A DNA stretch of 63,360 nucleotides from Gnetum montanum (lineage: Eukaryota > Streptophyta > Gnetopsida > Gnetales > Gnetaceae). The first letter of the stretch is position 1, and each line of letters opens with the position of its first letter. The stretch is taken from positions 41,611 to 104,970 of the forward strand of contig MNCI01018080.1 in assembly GCA_015680685.1 (NCBI GenBank), written 5' to 3'. The position numbers were made by a program, and so were the translations under genes. Below are positions 1 to 11,400 of the stretch, one piece after another. The notes below the pieces were generated by a model, which worked only from the letters and a program-made list of their open reading frames with translations, had not been told where the DNA came from and searched no databases.

Positions 1-610
1 CGATTAGTCATGGGGGTACGAGGCCTAATTTTTTGATTTTTCTCCTAAGCCCCGAATTTTTTTTTTTATCTTCCTAACCCCTACACCTTCGGTAGTCATC
101 ATCTACATTTTCCCAGATCCATATTAGCCATACCACAACTTAGCCAATGAACCTAAACCGAAGCAAGGTATTATTTACTTAATGATTCAATTACCCTTGC
201 TAATATATGATTGTGTTGTGTGTGCAGATGGCAATCATACAACAATGGAATGGATCTGGAGCAAACACTTGGAATGGAGCAGCGTTGAAGCAGCTATGCA
301 AGAAGTAAGATTGATAATGCGCTTACGGATGGATGACAGAAGGCGCAATATAGGTGTTGGCAGCAGCAAGACTCTTCTCTCTTCTTCTCTTCTATTCTCT
401 CTCCTCTTTTTTCTCAACTGCTAAGTGTGGCCTCATGTTATTGTAATAAGGTGTTCACCCTTGTTGTCATGAACCCCAGTCTTGTCAAGTCTTGTAATAA
501 TGAACCATTCACATGTCATTCCATTAGTTCCATTTCCCTCAATAATCCCATACCTACCTGATATCATTGTAAGGAACTCGAGGACGAGTTTTCATTCAGT
601 CATGGGGGTA
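1..610 (+). mobile_element. 3' internal region of a Ty3-type LTR element (family A), cut by window edge
   Basis: This stretch lies directly upstream of a 3' LTR and ends in the polypurine tract ATGGGGGTA at 602-610. The reverse complement of about 62657-63258 matches it over most of its length, which shows it is part of a repeated element. I see no gag or pol motif, so it is the untranslated 3' internal region. A second copy of the polypurine-like motif CATGGGGGTAC lies at 9-19. The rest of the element lies outside the window to the left. Confidence 0.8.
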
Positions 611-1568
611 TGATGAGACGCAGATTGCACAAGCCACGATATCGCGTATGCAATATCGCGGCCGACGCGATATCCCATCCCCTGCGATATCGCGTATGCG
701 ATATCGTGGTCTGCCGCCATATCTATAAATAAGAGGCGGCACTCCCCTCATTTCTAATGCTAGGCGTAAAGTAGCGAAGCTCTAGTGGATTAATCACCCC
801 AGAGATAGAATATTTTCCATGTGCCCGCAGTAGGAGTCCCCCAAGTGAACGGTTCTTTATTCGAGCAACTTTGTACCTGAATGCAGGTTGTGTACGGCAA
901 TAAAGACGAGCTTTGTGGATAAACCTTGCAGTGCATGGATAGGTTTAATTAATGTTATTTACTACTTTCCTAGTGACGCGGCATGAGTACGACTTGGTTA
1001 CGAGCGTTGAAGAATGTGTACGGCTAGCCAAGGAATCGGCTACTCATCGCGAGTAGATTCTCTCAACCCTTTCCTCCTAGAGTGTGGGACAAGTACGACT
1101 TGATCACGAGCATCTACGGATGTGTACGGCTAGTCAAGGAATTGGCTGCTTGTCACACATAGGTTAGTTAAGTGTCTTAGTACGACCGCTTTGAGCACGT
1201 GTGTTACGTGTGGTGATCCCAGTAACGATTAGCGTTTGGTAGCCACAGTTGCACAGTTCAGGGTGTGTACGATAGGTGGGAACAGACGCTGACGCTAGGA
1301 CTTAGTGCTGTAGTTAGAGTTAGTTAGTTTCTCAACCCTTCATCCTCATAGCTTAGGAGATAAACTGAAAAACACCAAAAAAATCATATACCTCAGACTT
1401 GCTTAACCATACACCGTGACACATACAAGCAAGCCTGGGAAGACAACGAACAATTAACCCCAAGCATTTCTTGTGGCATTAAGGAATTTAGTCTGCGGAG
1501 TTTGACTGGATCACACGTACACACTCATATTCGTATGGTTGAGTGTAGGGGTACCTCACCACTCATCA
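611..1568 (+). mobile_element. 3' LTR, family A
   Basis: The segment begins TGATGAGACGC and ends CTCATCA, giving the TG...CA ends of an LTR, and it follows a polypurine tract. The U3 part holds several GCGATATCGC-like palindromes (about 640-715). A TATA box (TATAAATA, 723-730) follows, and a polyadenylation signal AATAAA lies at 899-904. The same LTR occurs as a minus-strand copy at 61741-62656 and as a gapped solo LTR at 27170-28014. The 5' LTR of this element is outside the window, so its target duplication cannot be checked. Confidence 0.88.
640..735 (+). promoter_or_regulatory. LTR promoter with repeated GATATC palindromes and TATA box
   Basis: At least three copies of a GCGATATCGC-like palindrome lie within about 80 bp upstream of the TATA box TATAAATA at 723-730. 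The minus-strand LTR at the right edge carries the same arrangement (about 62533-62650). The family B LTR (5740-5830) has related GATATCG and GCGATATTG motifs before its own TATA box. Retention in diverged families suggests a transcription-factor or chromatin site. The factor is unknown. Confidence 0.55.
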
Positions 1569-1689
1569 ATAATATAAGGTCCCTCCCATAGCGTTTGGAA
1601 CTTAGTTTGTTGTGGCATGTGTTGGATTCTAATATAATGTTAAGCTTGATAAATTAAGGATGGATGGTCTCCTCTCCCACATCTTAATG

Positions 1690-4600
1690 TTAGTTTTGTC
1701 ATGGAATGTTTGGGGCCTTTTTGATAGGTCCTGAAGAAAGATTATCAAAGAGTCTATTTTAAATAGACATTTATATCTAGATTTTCTTTTCTTGCAAGCA
1801 ATTAAGATTTTAGCTCATGATATTAGTTTTGTTGGTAAATGTATTTTAAAAAATTGCATTGTTTTTTTGCTATTCATGAAGTTAATAAAGGGTGTGTTGC
1901 TATTCTTATTAATAAAACTTGAACTACAAAAATTTTGAATTCTGGTTTTGATAACCTTGGAAGAGTTATTTGGATTACTTATCATAGTGAAAAGGATGAC
2001 TTTTGATTCTATAATGTTTATGCTTCCAATAATTTGAAGGATTATTAGAGGTTTAGAAATATATTTTATCTTTGCCTAAAGTTCCTTGGATTATTGAAGA
2101 TGATTTCAATATAATTGAAAGTCATTTAGATAAACATGGTGATCTTCCTTCTAATATGTCCTCTTAAGAAAAAGAAGATTGGTGAAATTTCAAAGAAAAA
2201 TATTATCTTTCTAATGTTAGCTTTCTATTTCCATCTCATTTAAATAAGAATCATTATACTTGGTGTAATTATCAACAAGGAAATGATATAATATTATTGT
2301 CGACTTGATAGATTTTACATCTCTAATGTTTCCTTTTGGAAGCCTATAAGGAAAGTAGTAGTACACACCGATGCTACTTTGTTAGATCATTTTCCTATTA
2401 GCATTTTGCTTTCTAGTATTAAGTCTTAATGAAATGTGGAAAAAAACCTATTGGTGATATTGCTTGGATTGACTAGTGGCATTGAAGTACTTGTAGAGTG
2501 AGAAATTATGCTAGATGGTTTGGAAAAAAGAATGCTAAATGTAAACATCAAGTTGAATAAGATCTTGTAGAATTTATAAAGCAAATGCAAATGCTTTTAG
2601 ACAAGAATCCCTTTGATTTTGAAACTCAAAAAGTCTTGACTAAAATGTGTTATGCTAAATAATGTTTGGATACTTTTAAAGCTAAAAGTGCTCTTACTAA
2701 AAGTTGCATGGGTTGGTTAAAAATTCAAAATGAACATTGCAAGAAATGTTTTTAAATTTCTAAAAAGAAAGAGTCAAGTACCTAAACTAGAATCACTTTA
2801 TATAAATGATTCCATCATTAAATATCCTAAGACTATTAATGGTTTTTTAGTAAATAAATTTTCTTCTAAAGGTTTTAGCAAAGAATCATTCTAGGCCTCT
2901 AGTATGCATATTCTTCATCTTATTATAAAAGTGCATTAAGTATTCTGGAAGTAGAAATTATAAGGAAAGAAATCAAAGCAGTGACCTTTAGTTTAGCAAA
3001 TTGTAAAGCTTCAAGTTTTGATGGTTTTCCTATTGAATTTTTTAAGAAGCATTGGGACATTATTGGAGATAATCTCTTTCATATTTTTCAAGAAGCCATT
3101 AAAAAAGTCTCTCTTGGGTAAAAATATTAATAAAGGTGTGATTCATCTTGTTTCTAACAATGGAGATCTTCAACATATTGGTAGTTAGAGGCCTATTATT
3201 CTTCTAAATAATATTTATAAAATCTTAGCTAAATGCATGACTTGCTAAATTCAGAAGGTTATTCAATATATCACCAGACCTAAGCAGACTAGTTTTGTTA
3301 AAGGTAGACATATCTCAAATAATGTTATTACATCTTGGGAGGAAATTCATGAGGTTATTGATACTAACCAGGACATTGCTTTTATTAATTTAGATTATGC
3401 TAAAGCTTATGACAAGATTGAATGGAATTTCATTATTTGTTGTTTTTATAAATTGAGATTTGGTGGTTATTTTATTTAACTTGTCAGTAGCCTACTCACT
3501 AATGCTAATACTTAAGTTGCTACTAAGTTTGGATTAAGTTCCTCCTTTTCTCTTCCACATTCAATTCATCAAGGTTGTTGTCTAGCTCCCTATCTTTTTA
3601 TTATTTCTCTTTTCTTTCACATAATCTGCATTATAATTAACAAAGGAATTTCATTAAGGGAATTTCAATTGATGATCTAGGTATGCAATTTATTAACATG
3701 CAATTTGTAGATGATTCTTTTTTTATGATAAAAAATTATCTATAACATATCAATACTCTTTTAGATGGAGAGGAGGATTACTACATGTTATTTGGCTCTT
3801 GGATCACTTAGTAAAAATATGTTATTTAGCATAATGATAATATTGATGAGTGGGTTACTCTCAAGCCTGGAAAAATCTTGAAAAAAGATTCTATTTTCAA
3901 AATTTTAGGAATGCCTTTTTCTTTTGAGCCTAATCTTACAAATTTTTTTAGAATTATGTGATTGGTAAAATTGAAAAGAAGCTTGATAAATGGAAAGAAA
4001 AAGAGCTCACCCTTGATGGCAAAGTTTTAGTTATTAAGAAAATGCTTTAATTAGCTCATGCTTATTACTTATGTTGTTGGGATCAATTCAAAAACTTCTT
4101 ATGAGAGAATTGTTCACATTATCCATCAGTTTCTTTGGTCTACTAAGAGACATAGAAAAGGTTTTTCTAGAGTTGCTTGGGATATTTGCACTAGTCGTAA
4201 GAAAGATGGAGTACTTGGCCTTATTAATTCCTATAACTAGGGTAATTGTATTATAACAAAATGGATTGCAAAGTACATTAATGGAGATGATGTTTGGATG
4301 CTTCTTTTAAGAAATAGACTTATGCAACAAAAGCATAAGAATGATAACAATTAGTCTTCTAGTAACTTTCTTCACTATCTTCTTTTTCCTTAGGCCATTT
4401 CTATTCCTAATTCTTCAATTCTTAAAAAATTTCAAAAGGCATGGTGCAAGCTTACTAAATATTGAAATTACAGTCATATTATAGTTTTAGAAGATATTCT
4501 TAAGCAAATTAGCACATGGTGGATTTTTTTAAATGAAGGAGCTTGAGCTACTAATGAATCTAGATTATGTACTACTTGGAGAAGATTTAGTATCATTGTA

Positions 4601-5340
4601 CTTTCTTGTCTATGTATGTATGATATATTGATTACTTGGAATGAAGCTTCTAGCCTCTATGATTTGAATAGAAAGAGAAAAAATAATTTCTAATCTTGAG
4701 ATTGTTTTTAAAGTTAACAATAATTTACATCAAGCTTTTCTGGATATTTTTTAGAAGGAGGACATACACGTTTTTTATTTTAATTCAAAAATTGCTTATG
4801 AGATTATTACAAAGAATGATCTTATTCATAAAAAATTCAATATGGCCTAAAAAATGCAATTATCATCACACTATTAGATGAGGAAAATAAAGAATGTTTG
4901 GATAGCTCCCACATTTCCTAAAATTCATAATTTTTATGTTATCTTATTCATCAAGGTCGTTCTATTAGTATTCATCTTAAACATATGAGAAATATTTCTC
5001 CTCAATGTCCTCTTTATAGAAGTGAAAACTCATTTTCTCCTTATTTTTTTGAGTCTCCTTTTACTTAGCATGCTTAGAAATGGATATCTAGTGTTTATAA
5101 CAACTTTTAACCAAGCATCAATAAATTCATTCTTGATGATTACCCTGCTTTGTCTACTTTATTTCTATGCATTTTGATCACTTGTTGTCTACTTTATTTG
5201 GAAGCTTTAGTGTGCTATTATTTTTTGACCTTTCTTTAGGTGTTAAATATAAAATTCTCAAAGATATCACTTTTCATCTACAACTTCAAGCAAAAAAGCC
5301 TCTAGTGAAAGATGAACAATTAATTTATTTTCTATAGTAT
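1690..5340 (+). pseudogene. LINE ORF2 remnant (endonuclease and reverse transcriptase)
   Basis: ORF2 of L1-type elements encodes an AP-type endonuclease that nicks the target and a reverse transcriptase that copies the RNA at the nick. Visible RT motifs are RPIILLNNIYKILAKCMT (about 3188-3240), QTSFVKGRHISNNV (about 3286-3325), FINLDYAKAYDKIEWNF (about 3379-3429), HQGCCLAPYLF (about 3567-3600) and FVDD (about 3704-3715, the catalytic box, normally Y/F-x-DD). Many stops are TAG where Gln or Trp is expected, for example just before RPIILLNN. No ORF longer than about 60 codons survives, so the gene is dead. Confidence 0.8.
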
Positions 5341-5650
5341 TAATTTATTTATGTTTTGGAGGCTGAAGGATGAGAATCTTTTAGCTTTTGTTGTTATTTG
5401 TATCTAATTAATGTATTCTTTTTTCTTTAAAAAGAGTTTTCTCCATCTATTTACAGAAAATCCTTTAATAATAAGTGAAAACTCATGAGGATGCTTCCAA
5501 ATAAGGGCAAAGCTTAATCCTTTTTCTACCTTAACGAAAAGGTTTTTCTTTTCAAGATTATTTATAAGGATGAGAAATTGAAAAATAATTTTCAAAACTA
5601 TTGAGCTTTTTATTTAGACTCTCTTATGAATGATATGATGTACTATGAAT

Positions 5651-5674
5651 TTTATTATTATTATTATTATTATT
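5651..5674 (+). repeat. (TTA)n tract, probable LINE 3' tail
   Basis: A run of TTA trinucleotides follows the end of the LINE homology. Short A-rich or microsatellite tails are common at LINE 3' ends. The 25 bases after it (5675-5699) are not obviously LINE or LTR. Confidence 0.6.
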
Positions 5675-5699
5675 CAATTTCTTGGGATTCGATGCCACC

Positions 5700-6548
5700 T
5701 AATAAATCGTGTTTTTCAATTTTATGATATTAAGGTGGTCATGATATCGGGTACGCGATATTGCATCCCAAGATGCGATATTGTACATTTGATATCGCAG
5801 GGTTACTCTTGAGTCTATAAATATAGTGCCCAGGCACATAATTGGGAGTAATTTTTTGGTAGTTGAGTAGAGAAACTCTTGCAGTTTGTTCATTTGAGAG
5901 TTAGAATATTTTCCAAGTGCCCATAGTAGGAGATCTAAGTGTGAAAGAATCTTTATTCAAGCATTGATGTACTTGAACACACCATTGTGTTGGCAATAAA
6001 GAGGAATTCTTTGATCCATTCCTTGCAACACTTGAGACTTTCTTTCCTATGCATTTATATTTCATGCAATTTGCATTAATGTTATTTATGCAGTAATTAA
6101 TTTTGATCAATCAAGAAAATCATTAAATTACACAAGCATGACCCCTTCAAGCATATGTGTGATGCTTGGTAGCTCAGAAACGATTAGAGTTTGACAGCCT
6201 AACAGTGTTGCACAAAGTTTAGGATGTGTCCAAGGCGTGGGAACAGTTACTTGTGTTAGGCTAGACTAGACGATAGTTTACGTAGCAATTAATCACTCTT
6301 ACTTTTTATTTTTGTTCTAGGTGAGTAATTCCATAATAACACAAACTAATAAAAATCTTATGCCTCAGTCACACTTAACCATACAATCGCATTTCACAAG
6401 TGGGACTGGGAAGACAACAAATGAACAACACACATGCACTGTTTAGCTATAGCATAATTAGTAATTATAGTCTATAGAATTCAACTGGATTGCATGTGAA
6501 TGCTTGTGATTTGTACGGTTGGGCGTAGGGGTACCTTGTCGCTCATCA
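5700..6548 (+). mobile_element. 5' LTR, family B
   Basis: It starts TAATAAATCG (TG changed to TA compared with TGATAAATCG in the 3' LTR) and ends GCTCATCA. A TATA box (TATAAATA) lies near 5816-5823 and AATAAA at 5995-6000. It is about 320 bp shorter than the 3' LTR because it lacks the minisatellite insertion and the duplicated TATA segment found there. Confidence 0.85.
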
Positions 6549-6549
6549 T

Positions 6550-6567
6550 TGGCATCATTGTCGGGGA
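6550..6567 (+). other. Primer-binding site resembling tRNA-Asp
   Basis: The 18 bases TGGCATCATTGTCGGGGA start two bases after the LTR end. They match the complement of the 3' end of plant tRNA-Asp (TGGCGCCGTTGCCGGGGA, from knowledge of the family) at 14 of 18 positions. All four differences are C-to-T or G-to-A transitions. Confidence 0.8.
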
Positions 6568-6713
6568 CTATAGTTCTTCGTGTGCTATCTAAACCTAGTG
6601 AAACTTAGTAACCTCATTGTTTGAATCCTAAGAGTCAAATCCTACAAAAACAAAAATTGTTATCATTAAATTAAATCTCAACTACACACTATTTACAAGT
6701 TTATTAACATAAA

Positions 6714-9170
6714 ATGTCTTCTTCTCACAGGAGCCCATCTCCGCCTAGGGTAGTTCCAATGCCTCAACAATACTAGGTGGTATATGCTCATCCTGATGAG
6801 TATGTACTAGACTTTACCTTCATCTTGCATCAAGATGAACTAATGCGGTGGCACGATATGGAAGGAAACATTGTGTTGTCACCTGACCGATTTGTTCTAG
6901 CAATGCTCCAACTAATGCTCGGATGACATGGGCTTCAACATCTCCATGGAGAATACGTGATGCAAGATCCTGAATCAAGGGATTATCATCCCATTGAAGC
7001 ACAAAGATTAAGGGATCGACAACTGGAGCATCAATATGAGCTTGTGAAGGGTAAGGGGTCAAATATCTTTCCACCTCCACTTGGCCTAATTGATGAAGGC
7101 AGCCACTTGTTTAGTGATTCTCCTCTCTTTGACTTCTTTCAAGGAGCTCTCAACCAAAATGTACAATCCATAATCCAGGTTCTGGTCAAAATGGATCCAA
7201 TGCCAAAAATGGATCTAAAGAAGAAAGTCAAGAAAAGGGGGACAAAGGAGATCATGATCATGATCATGGTTGCAAGCATCGAAGGAAGGGTGATAGGCAT
7301 TAGTGCAGAGCAAGTTCCCCTTCTTCTTCCCCTTTATCGTCATTTTCTGCTTCTTCATTTGGTTTAGATCATGGTCGCAGAAGAAATAATCATGATGGAG
7401 GTGATTGATAGGATTGGAACAACAAAAGGGACCATCAGAATAGTCGTGACTGAAGACATGGGCAATCCAGAGAGGCCCATCATCAAGAAAGAAGGGCTAG
7501 TAGAGAACATCGTAGGAATCATCATCATGGCCTTGGTGAACCTCTACTTGTAACTTGGGGCATGTTGAATATTGTAGAGGCTATGAGGATTCCAACTAAG
7601 CACGTGAAGGATAGTAGAATAAAGAGGCTAGATATGAACAACATCCCTCGGTTTGAGGGAGAATATGATGTTAATCCACAAAATCATCTCCAGGCCTTCT
7701 GAGATGCATGTGCCTTGTAGAATATTGAGAATGAATGGAAAAAGCTAAAATTATTTCCAAGGACACTCATAAAAGAAGCAAAAAATTGGTATCAATCCTT
7801 GGAACCAAAATCAATCAAGCGGTGGAGTACAATGTTGGAATTATTCAATGACAAATATCAAATGTACTCCCGTGTATCCAATCTAAGAAACCAAATTCAA
7901 GGGTGAAAACAAGGGAATCATGAGCCCTTGGATGTTGCTATTGGCCGATACTACTCTCTGTTGCATAGGTGTCTTAGCCATGGATACTCTCAACTTGATC
8001 ATCTTCACCATATCATAGATGCGTTGTGGTTTGAAACTAGGAAAACCCTTGGCATCTATGCCCATGGGAGATTGATAGAGTTAAGAATCCATTGAATTAA
8101 AAAATTAATTGAGCAGATAGCCAAGGAGGAGGGAGAACTAAGAAAATGTGAAAGTGCAGAAGAATACAATAGAGACCCTTCTATTTAGAAAAAGGGGGTT
8201 CATTTTTGTGACAATGAAGATGAATTCGCCAAAGATGAGGTGGTTAATCATAAAAATTTGCTATTCCAAAAATTGCAATAAAAAATCACGACAAAGGTTG
8301 ATCAATTATGAGACTCCATGGACAATAGGTTTCAAGTTGTTTTAGAAATTGTTGAAGAGTCTAAGGAGAAAAGTAGTGAGCATGAGTGTCAGAGGCGTAA
8401 GGAAGATGAACGTGCCATATCTAAGGGTAAAGGTAAAATGGTTGTGATAGAGATGACTGTGGATAGCAATTCAGATGATGATGGCAGGTTTGATGTATGC
8501 TAGTATGAACATCCTAAGGGATGTTTTCCAATTGTATCACACTTGCAGGAATTTGGTGTGTATGCCTTACATCCACAACTTGCACAAAGGCAAATGCCTT
8601 GACAGTTCCACCAACCATAGCAATACTATCCAAATTGAACTCCTCCAAAACGCTATGAATTGTACCAGTAGTGGTAGTAACCACAAACATGGGCATTGCC
8701 ACCTCCAAGATAGCAATACCCTTACTGGCAACTAGATCCCTACAGTTACTATGTTCAACAACCTTCATCTCCAAGGGGCTCCTCTGGTCATGTTGCTGCT
8801 TATCAACCTCACCACTACCCTCCTAAAACATACCAATCATCCTATCCAAGGAGGGATGCCACCTACTACCCTCATGCATCTCCTATTCCTACACCTACTC
8901 CACCTCCTGCACAACTACCACCTTCTTCATCCATGCAAGGTGAATTGCCTACACAAGCACAAAAAAGGAACACTATGAGGCTAGTTAATTTGCAATTGAT
9001 TAATCCATCAAGTGGGTCAGAACCACAAATAACGAAAAGGCCCTTCTTCCAGGCTCATAGCTCACCAAAGCCCTCAGACACATTAGTGGTTGGTAGCTTG
9101 GCTCCTCCAACTTCGTCCATTTCCTCTCTATCCAAGTTCCCTTCAAACCAAAGTCCTTCTTGAATCCATA
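6714..9170 (+). pseudogene. gag (capsid) remnant, family B
   Basis: Gag forms the retrotransposon particle. The likely start is the ATG at 6714 (MSSSHRSPSPP), about 145 bp after the primer site; the minus-strand family C element starts with a similar MSSSHR. A Retrotrans_gag-like core is visible at about 7630-7880, with IPRFEGEYDVNPQNHL, LKLFPRTLIKEAKNWYQSL and a W...LF.DKYQ ending. A charged linker follows, then a Pro/Gln/Tyr-rich segment at about 8600-8940. I did not find a clear CCHC zinc knuckle. Several in-frame stops, mostly TAG, and at least one frameshift near 7370 break the gene. Confidence 0.75.
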
Positions 9171-9179
9171 CTATAATGT

Positions 9180-9720
9180 TGACACATGTTGTATCTGATT
9201 GGATTTGAGCTGGTAACCTACCTAGAAATTTAACTGATCTTGGTAATCCCCTAGTTTACTTGCAAATTATTGGGAATGAAACTTGTAAAGCTCTTCTTGA
9301 CTCTGGTTTTGGTGTTAATTTGATCTCACATGAGATGTCCACAATGTGGACCCTTCCTCCCTTGAAGAAGAGCAACATTTAGCTAGAACTGGTGGATTAG
9401 TCCATCACTGTTCCATTGGGATTGGTTGAGGACATCATCACCACTGTTTATGGATGGTCATATCTCATTGATTTCCTAATAATCAGAGTGGAGAATTGCA
9501 AAGGGGACTTTCCAATCATTATGGGAAAGACATGGTTAAGTACTATTGATGCAAAAATGGGCATTAGAGATCTTTCTTTAGAAATATCAAAAGAAAATGA
9601 ATTTGGAAAGATCGAGAAGAAGAGAGTTCCATGTATAGCATACAGTGATTCAGGGTGCCATTGTGTGCAGAAGTTATGGTCAACAAAGAAAACATCTATC
9701 TCTACATGCAAGTAGTATGC
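9180..9720 (+). pseudogene. Retropepsin-like protease remnant, family B
   Basis: This aspartic protease domain cuts the Gag-Pol polyprotein. The active-site stretch reads LLDSGFGVNLIS (about 9293-9330), with Asp-Ser-Gly in place of the commoner Asp-Thr-Gly; DSG is a known functional variant. Downstream IIMGKTWLSTIDA (about 9520-9555) matches the hydrophobic flap-to-end region of Ty3 proteases. An open segment of about 99 codons runs from 9416 to 9715. Stops at about 9380 and 9400 interrupt the frame. Confidence 0.75.
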
Positions 9721-9729
9721 ATACGTAGT

Positions 9730-11400
9730 AGCCACAAAACAAGAGGGCACCCAGTGGTTGACAACTGAGGCTAGCAGTAGTACATTATGCATGGAACCTA
9801 CTAAGGGCCTAACATATGAATATATTGCAAGTATGGATGAACTTGAGCAAGTTCATCACCAGCTCTCTAAAGGAGCAAATGATGATGTCAATTGGGGTGA
9901 GCTAGAAATTCCTAAAAATTTTAAATAAGAGCCCCTTGAATTGAAGACACTACTAGCTAGAATGGAGTACGTGTTTTTGAAAAATGGGGAGTAGGTTATC
10001 ATTAATGCTAAGCTTGTTGCAGAACAAAAGAAAAGGTTGAAAAAAGTTGTGGAAAAATGGTTAGCAACCTTTGCCTAGTCATATTCCAAACTTACTGGGA
10101 TAGATCCAAGAATATGCCAACATCGAATATACGCTAACCCCACCATCAAGCCAAAATGACAGCCATAGTGGTGTTTGAATCCCAAGTTAAAGCATATTGT
10201 TTAAGAGGAGATTGAACAACTCCTCAAAGTGGAACTCATCTATCCTGTTGCAAATAGTGAGTGGGTCAGTCCACTTGTGATTGTACCAAAGAAAGGAGGC
10301 AAATGGCGGGTGTGCATTGATTTCTAGCTGCTCAACATGGAAACTTTCAAGGATCATTTTCCGTTGCCTTTTGTCGACCAAGTGCTGGACACCATTATGG
10401 GGCACAACTATTACAACTTTCTTGATGGTTATAGTGGCTATAACCAAATCTAGATTGCACCAGAGGACTAGTCAAAGACAACTTTCACAAGTCCTTGGGG
10501 GACTTTTGCTTATCGTTAGATGCCATTTGGTCTATGTAATGTCCCAGCCACATTTCAACGATTTGTTCTCAGCATTTTCCAACATAGATAAATAGCAAGA
10601 TAGAAGTTTTTATGGATGATTTTTTTACTTACAAAGCTACATTCGAGCAAGCCTTAGACCATCTTGAGTAGGTGTTGAAGAGATGTGTCAAAACAAACCT
10701 TTGGCTCAATTGGAAAAAGAGCCATCTTATGGTCCAAGAAGGCATAATATTGGGGCATCGCATCTCAAAAGCAGGAATTGAGATAGACCCTGAAAAAATA
10801 AGAATCATCCAAGGAATAACACACCAACCTAAAATAGTAAAAGAAATTTGGTCATTCCTTGATCATACTGGCTACTACTGCGCTTCATTGAGAATTTTTC
10901 CAAAATCGCCAAGCCATTGGTAGAATTGACAAAGAAGAATGCATCGTTTATCTAGACTCCTACATGTGAAGTAACATTTCAATAATTGAAACAAAACTTT
11001 GTTGAAACTCCCATTCTTCAAACACCAAATTGGTTTAGACCATTTCATGTGATGATTGATGCATCAAATTATGCTTTGGGGGTAGTGCTAATGCAAATGG
11101 ATGATCCAAAACATCCATATTACATTCACTGCACAAGTTGGAGCATTGTAGGTGCACATTTGAACTACACTACCACAAAAAAGGAGTTGATGGCTATGGT
11201 GTTTACTTTAGAGAAGTTTAGGCACTATGTGCTTGGCTACAAAGTGTTTGTGCACATAGATCATAGCACCATCAAATTTCTAATGAACAAACTGATGGTG
11301 AGCCCCTGTTTCATACTGTGGCTCGTGATTTTGTAGGAATTCAATCTCATGATTGTAGATCGTAAAGGTGTAGAGAATGTGGTCATGGATCACTTATCAT
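9730..11400 (+). pseudogene. Reverse transcriptase and RNase H remnant, family B
   Basis: RT copies the element RNA and RNase H removes the template. RT motifs are IYPVANSEWVSPLVIVPKK then GGKWRVCIDF (about 10237-10323), NFLDGYSGYNQI (about 10418-10453), MPFGLCNVPATFQRFV (about 10520-10567) and FMDDFF, the catalytic box, at about 10612-10629. RNase H shows MIDASNYALG (about 11054-11083) and TTKKELMAMVFTLEKFRHYV (about 11172-11231). Clear CAG-to-TAG changes occur at 10451-10453, 10469-10471 and 10517-10519, and TGG-to-TAG at 10076-10078. The gene is not translatable. Confidence 0.88.

Larger units (their letters stand above)
1569..5699 (+). mobile_element. Decayed L1-type LINE retrotransposon
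   Basis: Conceptual translation across many stops and frameshifts gives LINE signatures in order. LSWNVWGL near 1695-1718 fits the start of the AP endonuclease. EDDFNIIES-like residues near 2095-2125 follow, then reverse transcriptase motifs from about 3130 to 3730. A cysteine-containing stretch near 4960-5090 resembles the RT-associated zinc finger of plant LINEs. A (TTA)n tract at 5651-5674 is the likely 3' tail. No first ORF is recognisable upstream of the endonuclease, so the element is probably 5'-truncated or its ORF1 is unrecognisable. It directly abuts the family B 5' LTR. Confidence 0.82.

Noticed and set aside
9992-10519. Possible TAG recoding (TAG read as Gln)
   Set aside because: TAG also replaces Trp, TAA, TGA and frameshifts are present too, and plant nuclear genes do not recode TAG. 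Decay of methylated C explains it.
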